From positions 372,001 to 436,000 of the forward strand of contig NZ_JACYXI010000002.1 in assembly GCF_014842915.1 (NCBI RefSeq): 64,000 nucleotides of DNA, read 5' to 3'. The stretch is from Roseibium litorale (GTDB lineage Bacteria; Pseudomonadota; Alphaproteobacteria; Rhizobiales; Stappiaceae). Below the pieces are notes generated by a model. It did not search any database. It was not told the DNA's origin and saw nothing but the letters and a program-made list of their open reading frames with translations. The stretch's first letter is position 1. The number at the start of each line of letters is the position of its first letter. A program made the translations under genes and the position numbers. This document shows positions 55,868 to 64,000 of the stretch, piece after piece.

Positions 55868-56659
55868 CTACGGGATTGAGGGCGAGCCTTCCGGCTGCGA
55901 GCCCTGCGGAAAAACGTCACCGGCAAAGATGGTTTGCCGGCTTCCGTTATCAAGGCCGAGGATCAGATGTCCCCGGCTGTCGAGATCAACAAAGGTTCCG
56001 GTCTGTTCCCGGTCCCCGTTGCGCACGGTAATCGTCTTACCCAGATGCACCGCGCGCGAAAGCCAGGCTTTCCGGACAGCGTCAAAGCCTCCCGGACGGC
56101 GCCAGGCGCCCAGCCTTGCGGCAAGTATACGGGCAAGATGCCCGTGCAGTTCATTCGCCTCGACCCTAAAGCCAAGGCTCATCAGGTCGGTCGACCTGTA
56201 AAGCGACAGCTCCGGATGAGCCGCGCAGTTCACACCAAAACCAAGGACAACAGCCAGGCGGCCGTCCTGAAGGGTTTCAGCTTCAAGCAGAATACCGGAC
56301 AGCTTGGCCCCTTCGACCAAGAGGTCGTTGGGCCATTTCAGACCGGCAAGCTGATGGGTTCCCGCAGCAGCGTCCACCGCCTCGGCCAGGGAAACAGCCG
56401 CCACAAGCGGCAATTCGCCAAGCCGGTCCCGGTCTGCCGGATCGATCAGAAGCAGGCTGGCGAACAGATTGCCCTTGAGCGAGAACCAGTCCCTGCCCCG
56501 CCGTCCGCGGCCAAGGGTCTGCTCACCGGCCACGACCCAGAGATTGCCCGGATCACCATCGCGCGCATGCTCAAAAGCCAACGTGTTGGTGGAGCCGACA
56601 CTCTCATGCCATTCAATGCGGAAACCCGGCGCGGGAGGCGCCGGGTTCGCATGTCTCAT
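55868..56659 (-). CDS. birA: Biotin-[acetyl-CoA-carboxylase] ligase
   Basis: A 263-residue biotin protein ligase (EC 6.3.4.15), class I: no DNA-binding domain before the catalytic part. It shows ESVGSTNTLAFEHA, the biotinyl-AMP loop EQTLGRGRRGRDWFS, and LAGLKWPNDLLVEGAKLSGIL (landmark KWPNDL), then a small SH3-like C-terminal domain. It starts 17 bases after nuoN and is part of the nuo-birA-rnj-mce run. Confidence 0.95.
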   Translation of the reverse strand: MRHANPAPPAPGFRIEWHESVGSTNTLAFEHARDGDPGNLWVVAGEQTLGRGRRGRDWFSLKGNLFASLLLIDPADRDRLGELPLVAAVSLAEAVDAAAGTHQLAGLKWPNDLLVEGAKLSGILLEAETLQDGRLAVVLGFGVNCAAHPELSLYRSTDLMSLGFRVEANELHGHLARILAARLGAWRRPGGFDAVRKAWLSRAVHLGKTITVRNGDREQTGTFVDLDSRGHLILGLDNGSRQTIFAGDVFPQGSQPEGSPSIP

Positions 56660-56676
56660 ATCGGGGTTGGGCCGGG

Positions 56677-58119
56677 TCAGAACAAGGCCCCCGCTGCTGC
56701 GGCAGCTCCCTGAACGATCGGACCCGGCATCAGAGCGAAGAAGATGACCACAAGGCTGGACAGGCCGAGCACGACCCGGAGTTCCACGGGCATCTTTTCA
56801 AAGGCTTCTGCCGGCTCATCAAAGAACATGACCTTGATGACACGCAGGTAGTAGTAGGCACCGACAACCGAGAGCACGACACCGATCACGGCCAGCGGGT
56901 AAAGGCCTGCCTCGACAGCTGCCGAGAAGACATACCACTTGGCGAAGAAACCGGCGAAGGGCGGGATACCGGCGAGCGACCACATCAGGATCGCGAGCAG
57001 GATCGCCATCGGCAGGTTGGTGCGCGACAGGCCGGCGAGATCATTGATCTCTTCGACCATGCCGGTCTTGCGGCGCATGGAAAGGATGCAGGCAAAGACG
57101 CCGAGGGTCATGGCAAGGTAGATTGCCATGTACACGATCACGCCTTCGACACCCTTCTCAGTGCCGGCTGCCAGACCGACCAGGGCATAGCCCATGTGAC
57201 CGATCGAGGAATAGGCAATCAGGCGCTTGATGTTGGTCTGGCCGATCGCTGCGAACGCGCCAAGAGCCATCGATGCCAGTGCCACGAAGACGATGACCTG
57301 CTGCCACTCATGGGTGACCGGCTGGAAGCCTTCGATCACGACACGGACCAGCAGGCCCATGGCAGCAACCTTCGGAGCAGCCGCCAGGAAGGCTGTGACC
57401 GGGGTCGGCGCGCCTTCATAGACGTCCGGCGTCCACATGTGGAATGGAACCGCGGAGATCTTGAAGCACAGGCCAGCCAGAACAAAGGTGAGGCCGATCA
57501 CGAGACCGATAGATGCGCCTCCATGGGACAGGGCTTCGGAGATCGCGTTGAAGCCGATGTGGCCGGTGAAACCATAGACCAGGGACATGCCGTAGAGCAG
57601 CATGCCGGAGGACAGGGCGCCGAGCACGAAGTACTTCAGGCCTGCTTCCGTGGATCGCACGGAATCCCGGTTGATGGCAGCGACCACATAGAGCGCAAGG
57701 CTCTGAAGTTCGAGGCCCAGGTACAAGGTGATCATGTCGCCCGCAGACAGCATGAGCATCATGCCGACGGTGGCCAGCACGATCAGAACCGGATACTCGA
57801 ACTTGTCGAAGGACTGGCTCTTCGCATAGGCCCAGGACATGGCGATGGCGAAGAACGAACCGGTCAAAACCAGAAGCTTGAGGAAATAGGCATATTCGTC
57901 GAGGACGAAGGAGCCGCCGAAGGTTTCCCCGAGCCTGGCACCGAAAGGCAGGACAAAGAGCGCGTCAACCGCGATCAGGCCCATGGCGATGCCGTTCACC
58001 GGCGCGCTGGACCGCGGACCGCCGAAGACGCCGATCATCAGCAGAACCATCGCGCCGGCAGCCAGGAACAATTCCGGCAGCACGGGCATGAGATCTGGCA
58101 AGTGTGTCATCTCGGACAT
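56677..58119 (-). CDS. nuoN: NADH-quinone oxidoreductase subunit N
   Basis: A 480-residue antiporter-like membrane subunit of complex I (EC 7.1.1.2), about 14 helices. Landmarks: [20 protein letters not shown] (proton-path Glu), [20 protein letters not shown] (broken helix with Lys) and [18 protein letters not shown]. Last of the nuo genes, 24 bases after nuoM. Normal length. Confidence 0.98.
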   Translation of the reverse strand: MSEMTHLPDLMPVLPELFLAAGAMVLLMIGVFGGPRSSAPVNGIAMGLIAVDALFVLPFGARLGETFGGSFVLDEYAYFLKLLVLTGSFFAIAMSWAYAKSQSFDKFEYPVLIVLATVGMMLMLSAGDMITLYLGLELQSLALYVVAAINRDSVRSTEAGLKYFVLGALSSGMLLYGMSLVYGFTGHIGFNAISEALSHGGASIGLVIGLTFVLAGLCFKISAVPFHMWTPDVYEGAPTPVTAFLAAAPKVAAMGLLVRVVIEGFQPVTHEWQQVIVFVALASMALGAFAAIGQTNIKRLIAYSSIGHMGYALVGLAAGTEKGVEGVIVYMAIYLAMTLGVFACILSMRRKTGMVEEINDLAGLSRTNLPMAILLAILMWSLAGIPPFAGFFAKWYVFSAAVEAGLYPLAVIGVVLSVVGAYYYLRVIKVMFFDEPAEAFEKMPVELRVVLGLSSLVVIFFALMPGPIVQGAAAAAGALF

Positions 58120-58143
58120 TGGCTTTCTCTCGCCTTCGGTACG

Positions 58144-59664
58144 TTAGTGCACGGCCGTTGCGGCATGGGACACCTGTCCGGCTGCCTCAAGCGCTGCGTG
58201 ATAATGGGTGATCAGGTTGTCGACGGCACCCTGGGTCACATCGAGGATCGCCATCGGATAGACACCGAAGAAGATCGTCAGGATGATCATGGGAACCAGG
58301 ATGACCTTCTCGCGCAGATCCAGATCCAGGATCGACTTCAGGCTTTCCTTCTCCAGCGCACCGAAGACGACGCGGCGGTAGAGGAAGAGCGCATAGGCTG
58401 CCGAGAGGATCACGCCGGAGGTCGCGAAGAACGCCACCCAGGTGTTGACTTCGAACGCACCCATGAGGGTCAGGATTTCACCGACGAACCCGGAGGTGCC
58501 CGGCAGGCCGACATTGGCCATGGTGAAGATCAGGAACGCCACCGCGTATTTCGGCATCCGGTTAACCAGACCGCCATAGGCCGCAATGTCACGGGTGTGC
58601 ATCCGGTCATAGATCACGCCAACGCAAAGGAACAGCGCGCTGGCCACGATCCCGTGGGACAGCATCTGGAAGACGCCGCCCTGCACACCCTGCGGGGTCA
58701 GGGTGAAAATCCCCATGGTCACGTAGCCCATGTGGGCGACGGACGAATAGGCGATCAGCTTCTTGATGTCTTCCTGAGCCAATGCCACCAGCGAGGTGTA
58801 GATGATGGCGATGACGGACAGGGTGTAGATCATCGGCGCGAACATGTCGGAGGCCAGCGGGAACATCGGCAGCGAGAAGCGCAGGAAGCCATAGCCGCCG
58901 AGCTTCAGCAGGATACCTGCCAGGATGACCGAACCGGCGGTCGGTGCTTCCACGTGCGCATCCGGCAACCATGTGTGGACCGGCCACATCGGCATCTTCA
59001 CCGCGAAGGAGGCGAAGAAGGCGATCCAGAGCCAGGTCTGCATGGAGGCCGGGAAGTCATGCTGCAGCAGAACCGTGATGTCCGTGGTGCCGGCTTCCCA
59101 GTACATGGCCATGATGGCGACCAGCATCAGCACGGAGCCGAGCAGCGTGTAGAGGAAGAACTTGTAGGACGCATAGACGCGGCGCGCGCCACCCCAGACA
59201 CCGATGATCAGGAACATCGGGATCAGACCAGCCTCAAAGAACACGTAGAAGGCAACCAGATCCAGGGCACAGAAGACGCCGATCATCAGCGTTTCCAGGA
59301 TCAGGAAGGCAATCATGTATTCCTTCACCCGCTTCTGCACGCTTTCCCAGGAGGCAAGGATACAAAAGGGCATGAGGAAGGTGGACAGGATGACGAAGAG
59401 CACCGAAATGCCGTCAACGCCCATCTTGTAGTTGATGGAACCGCCCAGCCATTCGCTGGTCTCGACCATCTGGAAGCCCGGGTTCGCATAGTCGAACCCG
59501 CCCCAGATGAACAGGGACAGAACGAAGGTGAAGACCGTGGTCATCAGAGCCACGAACCGGATGCGGCGCTTGTCGTCCGCTGTCTCCTCAGGCACCAGCA
59601 AGATCGCCAGCACCCCTGCCAGCGGCAGGAAGGTCGTGGTGGTTAGGATTGGCCAGTCGATCAT
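58144..59664 (-). CDS. nuoM: NADH-quinone oxidoreductase subunit M
   Basis: A 506-residue antiporter-like subunit. Landmarks: [20 protein letters not shown] (key Glu), [20 protein letters not shown] (Lys) and [19 protein letters not shown]. The ATG at 59664 overlaps the nuoL stop by one base (TGATG); longer frames upstream lie inside nuoL and are excluded. Confidence 0.98.
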   Translation of the reverse strand: MIDWPILTTTTFLPLAGVLAILLVPEETADDKRRIRFVALMTTVFTFVLSLFIWGGFDYANPGFQMVETSEWLGGSINYKMGVDGISVLFVILSTFLMPFCILASWESVQKRVKEYMIAFLILETLMIGVFCALDLVAFYVFFEAGLIPMFLIIGVWGGARRVYASYKFFLYTLLGSVLMLVAIMAMYWEAGTTDITVLLQHDFPASMQTWLWIAFFASFAVKMPMWPVHTWLPDAHVEAPTAGSVILAGILLKLGGYGFLRFSLPMFPLASDMFAPMIYTLSVIAIIYTSLVALAQEDIKKLIAYSSVAHMGYVTMGIFTLTPQGVQGGVFQMLSHGIVASALFLCVGVIYDRMHTRDIAAYGGLVNRMPKYAVAFLIFTMANVGLPGTSGFVGEILTLMGAFEVNTWVAFFATSGVILSAAYALFLYRRVVFGALEKESLKSILDLDLREKVILVPMIILTIFFGVYPMAILDVTQGAVDNLITHYHAALEAAGQVSHAATAVH

Positions 59665-61688
59665 CAGTGAGCTCCCCCGACGGTGCCGGCCCCGGTGAAC
59701 ATCGACCAGGTGATGAGGGCCGCCACACCGATCAGCATCGCGAAGGCATAGTGGTAGAGGTATCCGGTCTGGAGCTTGACGACCCAGGTCGTGACATTCT
59801 GAACGCGAGCGGCGACGCCGTTCGGGCCGTAACCGTCGATCACCACGCCATCGCCCTTCTTCCAGAGCTGACGGCCGATCCACAGAGCCGGGCGGACGAA
59901 CAGGAAGTCGTAGAGCTCATCGAAATACCACTTGTTGAGCAGGAACTGGTAGAGACCAGAGAAGTCCTCGGCCAGCTTCTTCGGCGTTTCCGGCGAGCGG
60001 ATGTAGAACTGGTACGCAACCAGGAACCCGCCAACCATCATGACGAAGGGAGAGACCTTCACCCAGCCCGGCACTTCATGCATCGCATGGAGAACATGGC
60101 TGGCCTCAAAGGACGGCAGAGCGCCCTTCCAGAAGGCATCGTAGCCTTCGCCGTAGAACGATCCGAAGAAGACCATCCCTGCGAGCGTTGCGCCGACGGC
60201 CAGGATGTAGAGCGGAGCCGTCATCACCAGCGGCGATTCATGCACATGCTTCATCACGTCGACGGAAGCGCGCGGCTTGCCGTGGAAGGTCATGAACGTC
60301 AGGCGCCAGGAGTAGAACGAGGTCAGGCCGGCAGCGAAGACGGTCAGCCAGAAGCCGTACTGGGCCATGGCATTGTGACCGGCATAGGCAGCTTCGATGA
60401 CCGCATCCTTGGAGATGAAGCCGGCAAAACCGATATGGGTGAACGGAATGCCGACACCGGTCAGGGCCACGGTTCCGATGAACATGGTCCAGTAGGTGAC
60501 CGGAATATGCTTCCGCAACCCGCCCATCTTGCGCATGTCCTGCTCGTCGGAAACGGCGTGAATGACCGAACCGGCGCAAAGGAACAGAAGCGCCTTGAAG
60601 AAGGCGTGCGTGAACAGGTGGAACACGGCGACGGAATAGGCACCGACCCCCAGAGCCACGAACATATAGCCGAGCTGCGAACAGGTCGAATAGGCGATCA
60701 CCCGCTTGATGTCGTTCTGCACCAGACCGACGGTCGCGGCGAAGAAGGCCGTTGTTGCACCGAAGAAGGTGATAACCGTCAGCGCAGTGTGGGACAGTTC
60801 GAACAGCGGCGACAGACGGGCGACCATGAAGACACCCGCGGTCACCATCGTTGCGGCGTGGATCAGAGCCGACACAGGCGTCGGGCCTTCCATCGCGTCC
60901 GGCAGCCAGGTGTGCAGCAGGAACTGCGCCGACTTACCCATGGCACCCATGAACAGCAGCAGACAGACGACCGTCATCGCGCTGTGGGAGTCCAGATGGT
61001 AGCCGAGGAAGTTCAGAACGGTTGCACCGTGTTCGGCAGCGGCTTCCGCACCATGTTCACCGGCAGCGCCGATAACGGCAGGAGCCTTGGCGAAGATGGT
61101 GCTGAGGTCGATGCTGTCGAACAGAACGAAGACACCGAAGATGCCAAGGGCGAAGCCAAAGTCACCAACGCGGTTGACGACGAAGGCCTTCATGGCGGCA
61201 GCGTTTGCGGAAGGCTTCTGGAACCAGAAGCCGATCAGCAGATACGAGGCTAGACCCACGCCTTCCCAGCCGAAGAACATCTGCAGCAGGTTGTCGGAGG
61301 TCACCAGCGACAGCATCGCGAAAGTGAAGAGCGACAGATAGGCGAAGAACCGCGGACGGTGCGGATCGTGGTGCATGTAGCCGATGGAGTAGATGTGAAC
61401 CAGGGCCGAGACCGAGTTCACCACCACCAGCATGACCACTGTAAGTGTGTCGATGCGCAGGGACCAGGAAACATCAAGCGCGCCGATGGTGATCCACCGC
61501 AGCACCTCGACCTGAACAAGGTTGGTTTCGCCGTACCCGATGGAGAAGAACGCGACCCAGGACAGAAGCGCGGCGACGACAACGAGGCCGCTGGTGATGA
61601 ATTCGCATGCCTTGGCACCGAGCGCCCGGCCGAACAGGCCTGCGATCAGAAAGCCGATCAGAGGCAGGAATACGATTGCGGAGTACAT
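59664..61688 (-). CDS. nuoL: NADH-quinone oxidoreductase subunit L
   Basis: A 674-residue antiporter-like subunit with the long C-terminal lateral helix. Landmarks: [20 protein letters not shown] (key Glu), [20 protein letters not shown] (Lys) and [20 protein letters not shown]. The end, after about residue 520, carries the amphipathic helix that spans NuoM and NuoN. Located six bases after nuoK. Confidence 0.98.
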   Translation of the reverse strand: MYSAIVFLPLIGFLIAGLFGRALGAKACEFITSGLVVVAALLSWVAFFSIGYGETNLVQVEVLRWITIGALDVSWSLRIDTLTVVMLVVVNSVSALVHIYSIGYMHHDPHRPRFFAYLSLFTFAMLSLVTSDNLLQMFFGWEGVGLASYLLIGFWFQKPSANAAAMKAFVVNRVGDFGFALGIFGVFVLFDSIDLSTIFAKAPAVIGAAGEHGAEAAAEHGATVLNFLGYHLDSHSAMTVVCLLLFMGAMGKSAQFLLHTWLPDAMEGPTPVSALIHAATMVTAGVFMVARLSPLFELSHTALTVITFFGATTAFFAATVGLVQNDIKRVIAYSTCSQLGYMFVALGVGAYSVAVFHLFTHAFFKALLFLCAGSVIHAVSDEQDMRKMGGLRKHIPVTYWTMFIGTVALTGVGIPFTHIGFAGFISKDAVIEAAYAGHNAMAQYGFWLTVFAAGLTSFYSWRLTFMTFHGKPRASVDVMKHVHESPLVMTAPLYILAVGATLAGMVFFGSFYGEGYDAFWKGALPSFEASHVLHAMHEVPGWVKVSPFVMMVGGFLVAYQFYIRSPETPKKLAEDFSGLYQFLLNKWYFDELYDFLFVRPALWIGRQLWKKGDGVVIDGYGPNGVAARVQNVTTWVVKLQTGYLYHYAFAMLIGVAALITWSMFTGAGTVGGAH

Positions 61689-61694
61689 TCGCCC

Positions 61695-62003
61695 CTAGCC
61701 TTTCATCATGTTGATGTCTTCCACGGCAATGGAGCCGCGGTTTCGGTGGAAGACCACCAGGATCGCGAGGCCGATGGCTGCTTCAGCCGCAGCCACGGTC
61801 AGAACCAGCATCGTGAAGATCTGGCCCATGAGATCGCCGAGGAATGAAGAGAAGGCGACGAAGTTGATGTTGACGGCAAGGAGCAGCAGCTCCACCGACA
61901 TCAGGATGACAATCACGTTTTTCCTGTTCAGGAAGATCCCGAAGATCCCGATCGTGAACAGAATGGCCGCGACCGACAGATAGTGCGACAGACCGATTTC
62001 CAT
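61695..62003 (-). CDS. nuoK: NADH-quinone oxidoreductase subunit K
   Basis: A 102-residue three-helix subunit. It starts [20 protein letters not shown], with the conserved Glu in [19 protein letters not shown] and a second in [17 protein letters not shown]; both belong to the proton path. ATG 62003 gives the family length; a longer frame through the nuoJ-nuoK gap is not supported. Confidence 0.98.
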   Translation of the reverse strand: MEIGLSHYLSVAAILFTIGIFGIFLNRKNVIVILMSVELLLLAVNINFVAFSSFLGDLMGQIFTMLVLTVAAAEAAIGLAILVVFHRNRGSIAVEDINMMKG

Positions 62004-62100
62004 GGGCGCCTCGCCGTGCTCCCCCTCGTTTAACCTCACCCGGCAACGGCGCGGAGTAACCGCCGCTGCCCGGACTTCATGACTTTGAGCGCTTGACCGC

Positions 62101-62715
62101 TCAGATACCCTTGCCCGATTCCACCTTGCGGACCTCGATGGAGGTCGAGGGGTTGCGGGCAACCTGCGCGGCAATGCTCTGCCGCTTGACATATTCCTTG
62201 TGGCGCAGGGTCAGCACGATGGCACCGATCATGGCCACCAGCAGAACCAGGCCAGCCACCTGGAAGAAGAAGATGTATTTCGTGTAGAGCACGCTGCCGA
62301 TGGCCTCGATGTTGGACATCTCGGTCAAGGCGGGCGTGGGCTCTGCGCCGTGGTTCAGAACATCCGGAGCGATGACCCAGGCGCCGAGCCCCATGAGCAG
62401 CTCAACCAGCAGAATGATGCCGACCAGAGCGCCGACCGGCAGATACTGAAGGAAACCCTGGCGCAGCTCGACGAAGTCGACGTCGAGCATCATCACCACG
62501 AACAGGAAGAGAACCGCGACCGCGCCCACGTAGACGACGACCAGCAGCATGGCCAGATATTCGGCACCGAGCATGACAAAGAGCCCGGCGGAGTTACAGA
62601 ACGCGAGGATCAGAAACAGCACCGAATGGACCGGGTTGCGCGAGGCAATGACCATGAAGGCCGATGCCACCGTCACCCCGGCAAACAGATAGAAGAAAAG
62701 CGCGTTCAGGATCAT
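62101..62715 (-). CDS. nuoJ: NADH-quinone oxidoreductase subunit J
   Basis: A 204-residue membrane subunit with five helices. Landmarks: [41 protein letters not shown] (the helix with the pi-bulge Tyr) and the C-terminal [16 protein letters not shown]. It is separated from nuoK by 97 bases, a longer gap than elsewhere in the run. Confidence 0.98.
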   Translation of the reverse strand: MILNALFFYLFAGVTVASAFMVIASRNPVHSVLFLILAFCNSAGLFVMLGAEYLAMLLVVVYVGAVAVLFLFVVMMLDVDFVELRQGFLQYLPVGALVGIILLVELLMGLGAWVIAPDVLNHGAEPTPALTEMSNIEAIGSVLYTKYIFFFQVAGLVLLVAMIGAIVLTLRHKEYVKRQSIAAQVARNPSTSIEVRKVESGKGI

Positions 62716-62806
62716 GGGTAGACCTGCCTGTCGTCTGGCCGTTTCCGGCCGGGATCAGGACCTCTGGCCGAATTGCCGGAAGCCCTAGAAAAGTTGCGTC
62801 AAGCTC

Positions 62807-63295
62807 CTAGCGGTAAGGAGCATCCATTTCAATGTTGCGGGCGATTTCACGCTCCCAACGGTCACCGTTCGCGAGCAGCTTCTCTTTCGAGTAGTACAGC
62901 TCTTCACGGGTCTCGGTGGCGAACTCGAAGTTCGGCCCTTCGACAATGGCGTCCACCGGGCAGGCTTCCTGACAGAAACCGCAGTAGATGCACTTCACCA
63001 TGTCGATGTCGTAACGGGTGGTGCGGCGCGTGCCATCGTTGCGGCGCGGGCCAGCTTCAATGGTGATCGCCTGTGCCGGGCAGATGGCCTCGCACAGCTT
63101 GCACGCAATGCAGCGTTCTTCCCCGTTCGGATAGCGGCGCAGCGCATGTTCACCGCGGAACCGCGGACTCACCTGCCCCTTTTCGAACGGGTAGTTGATC
63201 GTCGGCTTCGGCCTGAAGAAGTAGCGCATGGCCAGGAAGAACGCCGAGACGAACTCCTTCAAGAACAGCGATTTGGCGGCCTGATCGAGTCCCAT
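62807..63295 (-). CDS. nuoI: NADH-quinone oxidoreductase subunit I (two [4Fe-4S] ferredoxin)
   Basis: A 162-residue peripheral subunit carrying clusters N6a and N6b. The two binding motifs are [12 protein letters not shown] and [12 protein letters not shown]. It starts [19 protein letters not shown], a membrane-contacting N-terminal helix. ATG 63295 gives the family length. The gene upstream is not nuoH but two small membrane-protein genes. Confidence 0.98.
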   Translation of the reverse strand: MGLDQAAKSLFLKEFVSAFFLAMRYFFRPKPTINYPFEKGQVSPRFRGEHALRRYPNGEERCIACKLCEAICPAQAITIEAGPRRNDGTRRTTRYDIDMVKCIYCGFCQEACPVDAIVEGPNFEFATETREELYYSKEKLLANGDRWEREIARNIEMDAPYR

Positions 63296-63318
63296 CGCCT
63301 TGTTGCCTTCCTTATCCC

Positions 63319-63555
63319 TCAACCGGCCAGCTGACTGCCGGCCAGATACCCGATCACTGGAAATCCAATGATCGGAATTACGAATACAAGTCCCCGCAGG
63401 AGAGCGCCGTACCGGGCCACAAGGCCACCGTCGCCGCCTGCGCGTCTGTTCTTTTCCTCGACCGCCTGAAGCACCCCTTTCAGGATCTTCCAGTCGAGCC
63501 AGCCGAGGTATCCCCCCAGAGCCGCCCCGACCAGTCCGGAGATCGAAACACTCAT
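63319..63555 (-). CDS. Small membrane protein inside the nuo run (copy 2)
   Basis: A 78-residue protein with a Gly-rich N-terminal hydrophobic segment ([20 protein letters not shown]), a charged centre ([14 protein letters not shown]) and a C-terminal hydrophobic hairpin-like end ([21 protein letters not shown]). It lies 23 bases before nuoI and 36 after the similar 89-residue gene, all in the same direction. The two share layout and the ending Ala-Gly-X-Gln-Leu, so they look like tandem paralogues. Family and function unknown; co-transcription with complex I suggests an accessory or assembly role, which is inference. Confidence 0.75.
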   Translation of the reverse strand: MSVSISGLVGAALGGYLGWLDWKILKGVLQAVEEKNRRAGGDGGLVARYGALLRGLVFVIPIIGFPVIGYLAGSQLAG

Positions 63556-63591
63556 CTCTTATCCACTCTCAGGTTCTGAGGAAGCTTCTAG

Positions 63592-63861
63592 CTAGGAAAG
63601 AAGTTGATTCCCAGCTATCGCCCCGACGAAACCAAACAGCACAGGCATGAACCATTGGTAGAGAAATCGAGTTGCCTTTTGAGCTGTCTCCAAATCCCAC
63701 CTTATGGGCCCAAGCCCTATACCTGCATCCAGCCCCCGTTTACGGCGCTCTTCAGCAAGCTTTGCCTGCAAACGCAGCACATTGGGGAGGACCAGTACTC
63801 GGCCTAACAGAGCGACTACAACGCCCAAACCAGCACCGAGTACAATCCCCATTACACTCAC
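63592..63861 (-). CDS. Small membrane protein inside the nuo run (copy 1)
   Basis: An 89-residue protein with an N-terminal Gly-rich helix ([20 protein letters not shown]), a charged amphipathic middle ([17 protein letters not shown]) and a C-terminal helix ([20 protein letters not shown]). GTG 63861 overlaps the nuoH stop (GTGA); ATG 63852 is the alternative. Its base composition is visibly less GC-rich and its codon use less biased than the flanking nuo genes, so it may be a later arrival. It resembles the 78-residue neighbour in layout and ending. Confidence 0.75.
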   Translation of the reverse strand: MSVMGIVLGAGLGVVVALLGRVLVLPNVLRLQAKLAEERRKRGLDAGIGLGPIRWDLETAQKATRFLYQWFMPVLFGFVGAIAGNQLLS

Positions 63862-64000
63862 GGCGCCCAGCCCATGACCATCAGCACGGCGGCCACGATC
63901 ACGACCATTGCCAGCGACAGCGGCAGGAACACTTTCCAGCCCAGGCGCATCAGCTGGTCATAGCGGTAGCGCGGGACCATCGCCTTGACCATCGCGAACA
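63858..64000 (-). CDS. nuoH: NADH-quinone oxidoreductase subunit H (3' end only)
   Basis: The last 46 or so codons of a gene that continues beyond the right edge. The visible end reads [20 protein letters not shown], then [19 protein letters not shown] and Trp-Ala-Pro-stop, the typical C-terminus of NuoH with the [11 protein letters not shown] signature at the quinone-site side. It forms the quinone-binding membrane subunit of complex I. The stop overlaps the next small gene by four bases. Confidence 0.95.
   Translation of the reverse strand, partial: FAMVKAMVPRYRYDQLMRLGWKVFLPLSLAMVVIVAAVLMVMGWAP

Noticed and set aside
57196-59646. An 816-codon open frame opposite nuoN/nuoM
   Set aside because: It crosses two genuine nuo genes and their boundary; the product is Gly/His/Asp/Gln-rich and low in complexity.

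Overview
The window is typical alphaproteobacterial chromosome: GC-rich, densely packed and mostly leftward-transcribed. It looks like a marine, methylotrophy-capable Hyphomicrobiales/Rhodobacterales-type organism, possibly Stappiaceae (Roseibium/Labrenzia-like). This rests on the gene order (rpsB-tsf-pyrH-frr-uppS-cdsA-dxr-rseP-bamA-lpx; nuo-birA-rnj-mce-DUF1467-proS-lolCD-dnaE), on LpxI in place of LpxH, on a GAAC-N7-GAAC SOS box before lexA, and on short-form ProS. The genus is inference.

Region 1 (1-16.6 kb) is a C1-oxidation and quinoprotein-relay island. A leftward run frmA-fghA-xoxF-xoxG-xoxJ-CXXCW encodes a lanthanide-type PQQ methanol dehydrogenase (XoxF), its cytochrome, a periplasmic binding protein and the glutathione-dependent formaldehyde pathway. 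Around it lie two SoxYZ-like fusion carriers (one cut by the window edge), a SoxH-like metallohydrolase and three unrecognised exported proteins. Next comes a regulatory set: a soluble hybrid histidine kinase, a FIST-domain sensor and a LuxR-type response regulator. It resembles the NosP/NahK/ErbR gene set of pseudomonads. An orphan Imm11-like gene and a REP-like palindrome sit near the left edge.

Region 2 (16.6-22.2 kb) is accessory: ridA divergent from a LysR regulator, a ParDE toxin-antitoxin pair, a TRAP transporter DctQM without an adjacent binding protein, and about 0.7 kb of apparently non-coding DNA.

Region 3 (22.2-44.3 kb) is housekeeping: lexA, comEC, gltX, gltA, a GNAT acetyltransferase, then one long leftward block for lipid A (lpxB, lpxI, lpxA, fabZ, lpxD), envelope assembly (bamA, rseP), isoprenoid and phospholipid precursors (dxr, cdsA, uppS) and translation (frr, pyrH, tsf, rpsB). 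Strong terminators follow tsf, bamA and gltA, and a good promoter precedes rpsB.

Region 4 (44.5-64 kb) continues leftward: dnaE, a 32-residue membrane micro-protein, lolD-lolC, proS, a candidate small RNA on the opposite strand, an unknown membrane protein, DUF1467, mce, rnj, birA and the complex I genes nuoN-M-L-K-J-I. Two similar small membrane proteins are inserted between nuoI and nuoH, and nuoH runs off the right edge.

No tRNA, rRNA, CRISPR array, insertion sequence or prophage was recognised. The items most worth a second look are the xox-adjacent NO-sensor-like regulatory module with its SoxYZ relay, the tandem small proteins inside nuo, the candidate sRNA beside proS, and the micro-protein upstream of dnaE.
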